Origin: Closterium sp. NIES-65
Lineage: Eukaryota; Streptophyta; Zygnematophyceae; Desmidiales; Closteriaceae
Assembly: GCA_948144175.1 (NCBI GenBank)
Contig: CANXME010002514.1
Span: 1 to 64,000 of the forward strand
Direction of reading: 5' to 3'
Length of the DNA: 64,000 nucleotides
Part shown: positions 54,769 to 64,000 of the stretch, piece after piece
Layout of the letters: each line of letters starts with the position of its first letter
Numbering within the stretch: position 1 is the first letter of the stretch
Made by a program: the position numbers and the translations under genes
The notes under the pieces: generated by a model
The model's database searches: none
What the model was told of the DNA's origin: nothing
What the model saw: only the letters and a program-made list of their open reading frames with translations

Positions 54769-57700
54769 AAGTGCCTGAAGATGCTCTCGCTGCTGCCGGA
54801 ATCGTGGCTTCAATTCACGAGCGGATTGAGCCTGCCGCAGAACCAGAGCTTGTGGACGCTCGAGTGGGTGCGGACAAAGATTCTAGAGGAGGACTTCCGT
54901 CGCCGTCAACTGAGGGGTGGAGACGACGGCAGCAGCGGCTACGGGATGCAAGGGAGCCGACGTGGCAAAGGACGTGGCTTCGGTGGTGCTGGACGCGGTG
55001 CAAAGAAAGACGACGACTCCAACGACCAACAAGGAGGTACCGGTTGGGGTCGCGGTGCGAAATCTGGACGTGGGGGCAAGTCGGGTGCTGGTGGCAAAAT
55101 GAAAGGGAGTTGCTGGTATTGTGAGAAGGAAGGGCACCCCTGGTTTTTGTGCTATAAGAAACCCGATGGATGGACCCCCCAGAATCGTCACCAGGATGGC
55201 GGCGCGCGGAGGAACCAGAAAAACGGCGCCAACATGGTCGCTGATTCGTCCGACAACAACCCGAAGGGCAACGGCGGTGCGGAGAAGAAGAAGGAGCGCA
55301 CCGCGGGCCAATTCTTCCATATGGGAGACAAGGGGGAGCAAGGAGACGCCTCTGCTAAGGCTGGAGCAGAGCTGCACCCCCTGGACTATTGGGTGTTGGA
55401 CACAGGCGCTGCTTGGACAATGACGCCGCGCAAGGACCTGCTGGACGACGTACGCGCTGCACCGATTAATGAGGTGTGCTCTGCCTCTGGACACATGTTG
55501 AAGGTGGCTGGTGCGGGACGAGCTGCATTTAAGGGAGCGGATGGCAAGCCGGTGGTGCTGCACGACGTTCTCCTCGTCCCCGACCTGAAGGCCAACCTCA
55601 TCTCCCTCCGTAAGCTTGGCAAGGCTGGGGTGAACACCAACACGGATGGGGCTCGCACTTATAAGGGGAAGCTGGGCAATCGGGTGCTTTGGGATCTGCA
55701 CGAGAGCAAGGACGTGTACAGATCCATGTGGCAGCTGCCGGCGCTGGCGTGGCATGGTGAGGGGCAGGCTAGAGAGGGGTCTGCATCCCAGGGGGAGTGC
55801 AACGCCGTTGGAGGGGTTGGTGTGAAAGTGTCGGCCAGATCTGGGGAGACGGATTGGGCAACGGCACACCGACGCTTGGGGCATGTGGCAATGCCTTTGC
55901 TGAAGCAGCTGGAGAAGGATGGAGCCGTTAAGGGCTTGAAGCTGAACGGACAACCACCCGATGATAACTGTGAAATCTGTTTGCTCTTCAAAGTTTACCC
56001 GTTTCCCCTTCCATAGTGTGGCTGGCAGGAGCAAGAAGCCGTTGGAGCTGGTCCACATGGACTTGGTGGGGCTGCTGCCGGTTCAGGGACACAAGGGGGA
56101 GCGGTACTTCCTGACCATTGTGGATGATTGGAGCAGGCTTATGTGGGCATATCCGCTGAAGCAGAAGGACCATGCCGCCTCTACGATACGGGAAGATTGG
56201 CTGCCATTCGTGGAGAAGCAAGCGGAGTGTGTGGTGAAGCGGATTAGGACAGATCGGGGTGGTGAGTTCCTTGGAGCTGAGATGACGGCCTGGCTCAAGA
56301 AGCAGGGCATCCAGAGGGAGCTGACCACGGCTTACACCCCACAGTCTAACGGTGTAGCAGAACGGGCGAACCGGACAATTCTGGAGACAGCTAGGGCGCT
56401 GCTCATAGAATCTGGGCTGGGCAACTCCATGTGGCCCCATGCTGTTCGGCACGCTACCGTCGCTAGGAACAGGGTACTCACAAAGGTTGGGGATGACTCG
56501 TGGGTGCCGTTGGAGAGGTGGCTTGGGAGGAAGCCGCCGGTTGACATGCTGCGGGTGTTCGGTTGCATGGCAGTCGCCCACGTCCCCAAGACCTACCGCA
56601 GTAAGTTGGGGGCGAGTGCAATCTGGTGTGTGCATTTGGGGCTGGCTGCTGAGAGCAAGGGATGGCTGTTGTGGGAGCCTTCCAAGGGTGTGTTGTTTGA
56701 CAGCAGGGATGTGAAGTTTGTTGAGGGCATGATGTATGGGAGCTGGGAGAAACAGCCGGAGGCCAGGGTGTCCCAGCAGATGGAGCAGATTACCATGCAG
56801 CTGGACCTGACTCCTAGTGTGTGGGAGGAGGGAGAGGAGGCAGCTGCAGAGGGTGGTGATAAAGAGAAGGTGCAGGAGGCACCTGCTGGTGGAGGAATGA
56901 TGGTGTGGAGATTAGCGGTAGCACTAGTGGAGCTGCTGGATCCGAGGGAGGAGAGCAGCAGCAGGGGAAAACTAAGAAGCCGAAGGGTGTTATTATGAAG
57001 GGATGGGAGACACCCGTCTCCAGGCCAGGACGTACCCGTATGGCTACTAAGAAGCTGACTGCAGGAGCTGATGTAGCGGAGCAGCAGCTTGGGACCTGAG
57101 GAGGCATTGCTGATTCTACCGCATGGCTATGACCCGGATGAGGAGGATCAACCTGCGTACTGTTTTCTTGCCCCTGCACCAGAGGAACCAGCTAGCATGG
57201 AGGAGGCATTAGCTGGACCAGATAGGGACAAATGGCTAGCTTCCTAGGGATGCTGAATACCAGAGCCTGCTGGAGAATGGGACTTGGGAACTAGTGGTGC
57301 TGCCTGAGGGAAAGAAAGCGGTACAATGCAAGTGGGTGCTAAGGATCAAGACTGACGACAAGGGGCAGGTCACCATCTACAAGAGTAGGTTGGTGGCTAA
57401 GGGATTTATGCAGAAGGAGAAGCGGGACTTCAATGAGATCTTTGCTCCCACTGCCAAACCCCCTACCCTTCGTGTCTTGTTGGCAGATGCAGCCGTTAGT
57501 GGGAAGTTCATTATCCAGATGGACATATCAACGGCATTTCTCAACGGGATTTTAGAGGAGGAGGTGTTCATGACGCAGCCACCTGGGTATGAGGATGGTA
57601 CGGGCAGGGTGTGCAAGCTGAAAAAGTCCATCTATGGCTTGAAGCAGGCACCACGCTGCTGGTACCAGAAGTTGGCAGCTGTTTTAGAGGAGATGGGATT

Positions 57701-58795
57701 CAGGACCAGCAGCTGTGATGAGAGCCTCTTTCTCAAGGGGGAGGGGGAGAAGCTGGTGCTGTTTCTGGTCTAATGTGGACGACATTCTTCTCTTTAGCAG
57801 CAGCATGAAGGAGATCCAGAAGGTGCAGCAGCAGCTGATGGAGAACTTCAAGTGCAAGAACCTTGGGGAGGTAAAGTACTACCTCGGGATGCACGTGGAG
57901 AGGGATCTGGATCACAGGTGGTTGAAGCTGCACCAGGAGAAGTTCATCAAGGAGCTTGGGGAGAAGTACGGAATTGAGAATGAGCGCAAGGTTGCAACTC
58001 CCCTGCCAGCAGAATTCAAGCTTGTGAAAGCTGCAGAGGATGAAGGGGTTGAAGCCGAGGAGCAGCAGCAATTTCAGTCCTTGGTGGGCAGCCTCTTGTA
58101 TGCAGCAGTTCACACGAGACCCGACATCTCTTTCTCGGTTGGGCAGCTGGCTAGGGTAGTGCAGAATCCATCAGAGGAGCAGGTGGATGCAGCTGAGCGT
58201 GTGGTGAAGTATCTGAACTCTCACCCAAGCATTGGAGTTCAATACTCCGCATCTGCACAGGTGAAGCAGAAAGGGGTTGAGGTGCTGAAAGAGAAGGGGG
58301 AGAGGCTTGGAGAAGGCAAGCTTTTTCTCACTTGCTTTACCTGATGCTACGTGGGCCTCTGAGAAGGAGGATTCCTCATCTGTGGGAGGATACATCTGCG
58401 TAGTTGGGGGAGGACCGGTTAGTTGGAGGTCAAAGAAGCAGACGGAGACAGCACTCTCTTCCGTGGAGTCAGAGTACATGGCGATGTTCCATGGGGTGAA
58501 GGAGGTGATTTGGCTGAGGAGGTTGTTAGAGGAGATTGGCCAGGAGCAGAAGGTTGCTACGCCGCTGTTTTGTGATAGCAAGGGAGCTCTTGGGATGGCC
58601 AGGAACGCTGTGCTTCATGGGCTCAATAAGCACATGCGTATCAAGTGGCACTGGCTGCGTAAGGAGGTGAAGAGGGGGACGGTGAATCCGATCTACATCA
58701 AGACTCACCAGCAGCCAGCAGACTTCCTCACCAAGAGGCTTGCGGATGAGTCCTCATTGGCGTTGTGTGCGCATGAGTGGAATGAGCATGAACTA
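54769..58795 (+). pseudogene. copia-B copy B7 gag-pol (plus strand, 5' truncated)
   Basis: Begins inside gag (KCLKMLSLLPESW, about residue 198 of B6). Zinc knuckle CWYCEKEGHPWFLC, protease DTGAAWTMTP, integrase (HMDLVGL, TDRGGEF, NGVAERANR), RT (DISTAFLNG, VDDILLF) and RNase H (DATWAS, ESEYMA, CDSKGALGMA) are all there. The frame is broken only by small insertions at about 55981, 56895 (+2), 57097, 57241, 57772, 58340 and 58746; no deletion is seen. Four of them create a stop at the shifted codon. 55975-56225 differs from sibling copies mostly at synonymous sites, as if copied from another lineage. The polypurine tract (58827-58839) is present with one inserted base. Confidence 0.88.
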
Positions 58796-58839
58796 GTATG
58801 GAATGATGGGGATGCAGCCGGCAGGCATGAGGGGGAGTG

Positions 58840-58910
58840 TGTTGGGTGCAAATTCACATTGCACGACATCCTGCCGTCTGTTTGTACGAGTATGCGTGTA
58901 TAAATGCATT
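58840..58910 (+). repeat. copia-B 3' LTR of B7, first 71 bp
   Basis: tgttgggtgcaaattcac ... tatgcgtgt, then it diverges to sequence related to 15381-15435. The remainder of the LTR is missing. Confidence 0.82.
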
Positions 58911-58993
58911 CCTTCCCTCTCATGGTTCTCTTGGAGTCCCCAACTTCAACCTTTCTATGCCTACATGCTTGTACTTCCTCCACCATTCTAGAC
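58911..58993 (-). other. Empty-site relative of the TIR-element locus
   Basis: The reverse complement reads ctagaatggtggaggaagta, then caagcatgtaggcatag, then ccaagagaaccatgag. It matches the left flank (14849-14872) joined directly to the right flank (15381-15435), without the 508-bp TIR element. Confidence 0.7.
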
Positions 58994-60002
58994 TGTTGGT
59001 GTAAGGGCCTAATAAACTCAAGCTATTAAGACTTTATCACACTTAAAAACCTCTCCTCGGGGTCACCTCCAAGGGTCCTTGGGTGCCTGGTACAAGACCA
59101 GCCCCTATCCTCGGGTCCGAGTTTGTAGAAATAGGGATCAAGAGGGACTTAGTCAAAACAGCAAGAGTACCTTGAACGTCGCGCAGCGTATCGTGCAGAC
59201 CGTAGATCGGATTAAGCTGAGAATATAATATATCGAAGCTCACTCTAAGAGCTTTAACATAAGCCAAGTTGCCTTGCGAAAAGTTTTGCCATTACGAAGT
59301 TATGGCTCGGACAGCGTTAGCCTAGCGTTGGAGTGCTAGCGTACTAGCGTTGACTCGGGTAGCATTCCGCCGTCGCACCGCGTAGAAACGAAATTCCAGG
59401 AAGGGAGGAATTCGCTTGAATCAATTTCACTATATTCCAGCGAATAATTCCAAGCAACAGAACCAACCTGGCTGGACAAAATAGCAGGTGGTAGGTTGGT
59501 GAACAACCTCTGGTTCTGTTTTTCCAACCTGGGAAAACAACCAGGTTCAGGTCCAAAAAACAGAACCTGTTTTGTCTTTGCCCAACCAGCCAAATGCTGG
59601 TTCCGCTGGTTTCCCCTGGCCCTGTAGCATGCAGATACAGACAAACAACATCCAACCTTCACCTAAATTGTACCCCTATAGTGCCTGCCCTGCTACACTA
59701 TAGTCAACCAAACAAAACAGTACAATTTCGAGTTGGATAGAACTGAATCTGCGCAATCAAGTAAGCCGAACCACAAAGCTTCCATCTTGGGTTCCTTTGC
59801 GAGCTCGTCCTTTCTGCTTGTACTGTTCATAGCGCGTACAATGTTATGCCGAAGCGCACATTGTGCGAGTACCTGCAAATGCTTCAAGCGAAAATTGCGA
59901 AAGCAAACAAACACACGAACATACCATTCACACGCAAATGCATTCGCACACGCATACTCGTACAAACAGACGGCAGGATGTTGTGCAATGTGAATTTGCA
60001 CC
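58994..60002 (-). repeat. copia-B LTR, minus, with internal deletion
   Basis: Tip tgttggtgtaagg at 58994; a gap of roughly 95 bases near 59437 (ttccagcgaataattcc); the end at about 60002 is missing the last bases of the tip. The right side abuts copia-A2, inside the integrase-RT linker. Confidence 0.85.
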
Positions 60003-60005
60003 GAC

Positions 60006-60740
60006 ACTCTAAGGGAGGAGGAGGACCAGGAGAAGGCTGGAGATTAAGAACTTGCTGAAGGAGCGGAACGAAGTACGGCCGAGGCCGCGCAGCAACTCTA
60101 GACACAGCAGGGACTGCACCAGTATCCCCAGCGGCAGCACCAGTGCCAGCAGCACTTCCAGCTCCCGTACCTTTAGCAGCACCAGCAGCACCCGCAACAG
60201 GACCGCCTCCAGGACTGAAAGCAGTAGCCTCAGCGCCAACACCCTCACCAGCTCCAGCTCCAGGCGTACCCGTAGGCCTAGCAGCTCCACTACTCGCGAC
60301 ACGAGCACCTCCGGGACCCGCGGCACCACCACCCTCAGCAGCCAAAGAACCTCCAGCTCCAGCAGCACGCCTCCAGCGCCGGGAAAACCACTCGCGCAGC
60401 TCTTGTGGAGAGAGTGGCTCCCGGTGGGACGAAGTACCCGGTGAACCTCCAGGCCCAGCACCGCAAGACGCCACACGAGTAGGCCCAGCTCCCTCAGGCT
60501 CCGCACCCCCAGGCGTAGCAGCCCTAGGCTCAGCACCCCCAGGCTCAGCACCCCTAGTCGCCACACCCCGAGGCTCAGCACCTCCAGGCTCAGCACCCCC
60601 AGTAGTAGCACCCTCAATCTCAGCACACCCAGGCGTAGCACCCACACGCTCAGCACCCGAGTCACCAGTAACCTCGACAAGCTCGACTGCGTCTATTTGG
60701 GACACACCTGACGGGGCAGGACCCTGAGGGGGGAGGGGGT
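60006..60740 (-). other. copia-A2 low-complexity linker
   Basis: Encodes Gly/Ala/Pro/Glu-rich repeats (for example GGAEPGGAEPRGVAT) in the frame that follows integrase. Counterpart of 1400-2660 in A1. Confidence 0.72.
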
Positions 60741-61920
60741 CTACCGGGGGGGGACCTGGTACCAGAAAGAGCGGTGGCGAGGGGAGGGATGGAGTGCGGT
60801 AGGGGAAGAGGCGGTAGTAGGGGACCGACTCGTTAAACGTGACATCCTGGGAGGACAGAACACGGCGAGAGGTGGGGTGGTAGAACTGCCACCCTGGTGC
60901 GTCAGGGGGGAAGCCAAGGAAGACGCAAGGAACAGCACGAGGGGACAGCTTGTCCGCACACAAGTCGCGAACAAACGCCCGAGATCCCCAGACACGGAAC
61001 GCCGACGCATCGGCAACCTTACCCATCCACAGCAGAGCTGGGGAGGTCTCCAGCCTGGAGACCCTGGGTTAAAGGTTGATCTAATGCGCCGCGTACCGAA
61101 CCACAAATGGCCACAGAAAATGGGGGGCAGCCGCATGCATCATGGACGTACGAGCGACGTCCATGACCATGCCAATGCGGTGCTCAGCAATCCCATTTTG
61201 CTGAGGAGAATTCGGAAGTGTGAAGGTCTGGCGGATGCCTCGTGCACGACAGTAGGCTCGCAGAAGGCCAAAGGAGAACTCTCCGCCTCGGTCAGAGTGA
61301 AGACGCAGAACAGGAAAGTCCGAACCGAAGCTCTGCCTGAGCTGGAGACGAGCTGCACGGATTCAGTCGATCAACACCTCAGTGACATCATCCTTGCTGC
61401 GCAAGGGGAAGACTGTGGTGTAATGCGAGTAGTCGTCAACCACCAGCAGGAAGTAGCGCTCGTAACCCTGTCCACGGACGCGGGACGGGCCCCACATGTC
61501 CATGTGGAGCGTCTGCAGCGGGGCCTCTGTCGGAGGAAACTGGGAGGAGTGAGGGGCAGCCCGCTGCCGCCCCTCGACAAAAGGGACGCAGGTAGGGCCA
61601 GGACGAGGAGGAAGTGGAGGGAGGGACCGGGAAAGACCAGAGACAAGGACACGAGAGGCCATGCCTCGGAGACGAAGCAGGGAGGGGTGACCAAGGCGGT
61701 GGTGCCAGAGGAGAGTCTCGTGAGACAGGAGGCGACACGAGCAGGGGGCAGAGTCAGGACCAGACCTGGACACCGCTGCAAATTCCTGACCCGACGCGGC
61801 TACCTGACCAGATGCAGTGACCGGAGGAGGCGTAGTGGTCAGTGTGTACAGGCTCGACCCCGGCCGACGTGTAAACGTGGCCAGGTGGCGGCATGTGTGA
61901 GCGTCCGTGTGGTGGGTCAC
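60741..61920 (-). pseudogene. copia-A2 integrase
   Basis: The pre-integrase zinc part HHRLGHPSLLRLRGMASR is followed by CVPFVEGR, where A1 has CVPCVEGR: the last zinc Cys is Phe. Core: HMDMWGPSRVRGQGYERYF and VVDDYSHYTTVFP at 61920-61363. Reading frames then change around 61360 and 61140. Downstream, FRVWGSRAFVRDLCADKLSP and CVFLGFPPDAPGWQFYHP (61026-60900) match A1. Stops (for example TGA at about 61363) and frame changes break the gene. Confidence 0.84.
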
Positions 61921-62460
61921 CCGCTGACTCGCAGGAGTGACTTGTGAACCCCCGCATCCTGTAGGTCAGCAGCACTCACCACGTTCGTAGAGAACGAGGG
62001 GAGGTAAAGACCAGACAGGGTGCCAGAGGGGGCCACCGGACACTGGAGGACAGTCGAGTAGTGAGCAAGGACAGGACCCCCAGAGGGGTCTGCCAAGGAG
62101 ACTGCAACAGGCCGGCCAAGCGGTGTGAGCGTGGTGCGGTCTCGAAAGAAGGAGTGAGAAGCCCCCGGGTCAAGGGTGAAGGTGTGGGATGCCAAAGCCG
62201 ACGCCGTACTTGAGAGAGCAGACGCACCAGCACCTGAGGGAGCAGACGCACAGGCACCTAGAGCGGCAGCCTCGCTAGCACCTAGAGCAGCAACCTCACC
62301 AGTACCTGGAGCAGCACTCTCAATGCCCGGGTTGGGCGGAAAACACCGGTAACAGTCTCCCTCATCATCAATAGACACAACATAGATGGCAGCAAGAATA
62401 GCATCAAAGTCAAGGTCAAAGATAGCTACTCCCGCCCTAGACAGCTCACCCCAACGGGGG
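61917..62460 (-). pseudogene. copia-A2 protease region
   Basis: The active-site segment reads FTLDPGASHSFFRDRTTLTP. The catalytic Asp-Ser-Gly is Asp-Pro-Gly here, whereas A1 keeps DSGAS. The frame is continuous with gag from 63104. Upstream lies a short acidic stretch. Confidence 0.8.
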
Positions 62461-63719
62461 ATCTCAGTGGCCTCCGGGAACTGGTGACGCCAAGTGTCCG
62501 TCAGGCGGCCAAAGCAGCGCTGGGTGGGGTGCGCACCCTCACACTGCTCACCCGCGCGGTCGCTTGTGCGGAGGACGTAGGTGCACGGACCTGTACCCCC
62601 CACCCCGCTGGCGTGCAGCGTACCACTTACGGAGCTGCTGAGGTGGGGGAGTGTCAGGAGTGCGGTGCTGCTGCTGCTGCTGGCGCTGACCTCCACCTGA
62701 GCCGACCGTCTGTGCAGCACCACCCCGACCAGCTCCGCCTCCACCGCCGCCGCCTCCTCCTCCGCCGCCGCTACCACCGCTACCACCTCCGCCACCTCCG
62801 CTCCCACCGCCACCGCCGCCACCGCCTCCGCCTCCACTGCCGCCACTGACACCTCCACCCCCGCCACCACCCCCACTGCCACCCCCACCCCCTCCTCCGC
62901 CTCCACCGCCTCCTCCACCGCCCCCGCTAGCACCCCCAGCGCCCCTGCCCCCCTTGCCCTTGCCAGGGCGGTGTCTCCCGCTAGGGGTAGACGCCGCACC
63001 GACCGACTCAAGCCCAACGAGGTCGGCCGCAGCAGCAGAGGCAACAGAGGGCAAAAGGGGGGAGGGGGAGCACCCCTCAAAGATGGGGGTGCGAGGGTCA
63101 CCACGAGAGGCTCCTACAGCGACTATGCTCTTCTCTGCTGCTAGGAGGGCCTTCTCGAGGAGGTCAACGATGAGAGTGGTGGGGCAAACCGAGAGGAAGT
63201 GGTCCCTGACTACGCGCAGAGAGTTAGGGAGGCGGGTGACTATGTAGTAGAGGGTGATGTACATGGGGGGGGGGTTCTTGGCGCAGAACTCAGCGGGAAG
63301 TGCAGCGCGGTAGCGAGTGTCACTAGTGCGGAGGTGCGTAATGAGGTCAGAGACTGTGGGAAAGGCAGCAAGGTCAGGGAAGAGGTACGGTAGCATGAGG
63401 CGGCTTAGTGCAGCAGTGGCAGGGGAAGAGTAGCGCGCAACTACAGCGTCATACAAGGTCTGAGCACTCTTCTAGTGACTAACGTGTGCGTGCTCAGTGG
63501 TAGGCAGGTGGCGACGCACAGCAAGACGTGCAGCAGCGTCGCGAGTGGCCCACTATAAGCGAACAGTGGCGTCGGCATCGGCAGCAGGGGCAGGAGAGGC
63601 AAGAGGGAGAGACCGTCTGCCCTATCGCACTGTAGGAAAAGCTGCAAGTCATCTACCCAGACGTCAAAGTCAATGGCCCGACCCTCAGCGTCAAAAGTGA
63701 GAACACTGGGGGTAGCTAT
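62461..63719 (-). pseudogene. copia-A2 gag (start codon lost)
   Basis: The position equal to the A1 ATG (5713-5715) is ATA here (63717-63719), followed in frame by ATPSVLTFDAEGRAIDFDVW. Gag continues through LYDAVVARYSSPATAALSRL (63456 on) and NPPPMYITLYYIV, into the poly-Gly tract and the Cys/His cluster GEQCEGAHPTQRCFGRLTDT (about 62560-62500). Frame changes occur at about 63450 and in the Gly tract. Translation could not start at the original site. Confidence 0.82.
62740..62935 (-). repeat. GGN tract encoding poly-Gly in A2 gag
   Basis: Runs of ccn triplets on the plus strand, Gly-rich on the coding strand. Same location as 4680-4915 in A1, but different length and interruption pattern. 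Confidence 0.85.
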
Positions 63720-64000
63720 GACAGCAGTGGACTAGCAGCGCTAACTGTAGAGGAGGGGCAGTGCAGTGACAGAGGCACTGCTCTTACCAGACAGGGCGGT
63801 TCGGGCAGCTCGGCAGCACAGCAGCTTGGCAACACGGTGGCTCGGGCGACTCGGGTGGCTCGGCAGCAACTGCGGCTCGGCGGCACCCGCGGCTCGGCTC
63901 CTCGGCTACTCGGGCCGCTCGGGCGGCTCGGGCAGAATGGGCGGCTCGGGCGGCTCACCGGCGAGGGCGGCTCGGCTGCGTAGGCGGCTCGAGCGGTAGG
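63720..64000 (-). repeat. copia-A2 leader with GGCTCGG-type repeats
   Basis: Adjacent to gag, cactgctcttaccagacaggg (63777-63797) matches the A1 sequence near 5773-5793. Then come GGCTCGG/GGCAGCTCGG repeats to the window edge, as in A1 at 5816-5970. PBS and LTR would lie beyond 64000. Confidence 0.8.

Larger units (their letters stand above)
60003..64000 (-). mobile_element. copia-A copy A2 (lacks RT/RNase H; 5' end beyond window)
   Basis: Minus strand: repeat-rich leader (64000-63720), gag, poly-Gly tract, Cys/His cluster, protease, integrase, and the start of the low-complexity linker, cut at 60003 by a copia-B LTR. Order and sequence match A1 (1990-5970) over the shared part. Confidence 0.88.

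Overview
This window is eukaryotic and consists almost entirely of transposable elements. I find no host gene, rRNA or tRNA gene that I can defend. Nearly every coding stretch is gag or pol of an LTR retrotransposon: at least five Ty1/copia lineages and two Ty3/gypsy lineages, plus one short DNA-transposon-like element with terminal inverted repeats (TIRs). The main copia family has a primer binding site (PBS) TGGTATCAGAGC, the classic complement of plant initiator-Met tRNA. The gypsy element is a chromovirus with a C-terminal chromodomain. Together these point to the green-plant lineage. The GC-rich, simple-repeat-rich copia-A family makes a streptophyte alga, bryophyte or lycophyte my best guess, but the species cannot be read from the sequence.

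Layout. 1-7101: copia-A copy A1 (minus): RNase H/RT at the left edge, low-complexity linker, integrase, protease, gag with a Gly-repeat tract, a GC-rich minisatellite leader, a PBS and a 461-bp LTR (TGTG...CACA). 7102-7415: RNase H relic of a related element ending on the same LTR. 7976-14294: broken copia-B copies in both orientations. 14295-19438: a patchwork of relics (a 508-bp TIR element, copia-D RT/RNase H, gypsy RNase H, a gag-like scrap, a GTCGACC repeat field, copia-E RT/RNase H). 19439-60002: a dense copia-B cluster with about 1.09-kb LTRs (TGTTGG...CCAACA). It includes a 2235-bp tandem duplication (20011-24480), an element nested inside another (25654-31180 inside copy B3), a chromovirus inserted in a copia-B LTR (34102-38761), head-to-head inverted fragments (40547-43550), and a young near-complete copy (B6, 48185-54704) whose gag-pol is one 1470-codon frame flanked by an AATTG target duplication. 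60003-64000: a second copia-A copy (A2, minus), lacking RT/RNase H and running off the right edge.

How the genes work together. Each copia polyprotein is ordered gag, protease, integrase, RT, RNase H, and each gypsy polyprotein gag, protease, RT, RNase H, integrase, chromodomain. Only B6 keeps a single open frame, and even it has lost the end of RNase H, the polypurine tract and the last bases of its 3' LTR. All other copies carry stops, frameshifts or deletions, so nothing here looks autonomously competent. The order of events can be partly read: B6 is the latest copia-B insertion (nearly identical LTRs, intact TSD); element 25654-31180 interrupts B3 within the RT-proximal linker; the chromovirus interrupts the B3 5' LTR.

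Nothing here is a clear new biological system. The observations most worth checking are the 508-bp TIR element with a matching empty site in the same window, the run of insertion-only frameshifts in copy B7 (four of which create a stop at the shift point), the mosaic integrase patch in B7, the repeat-rich leader shared by both copia-A copies, and the repeated exact joining of LTR ends to internal element sequence with inversion.
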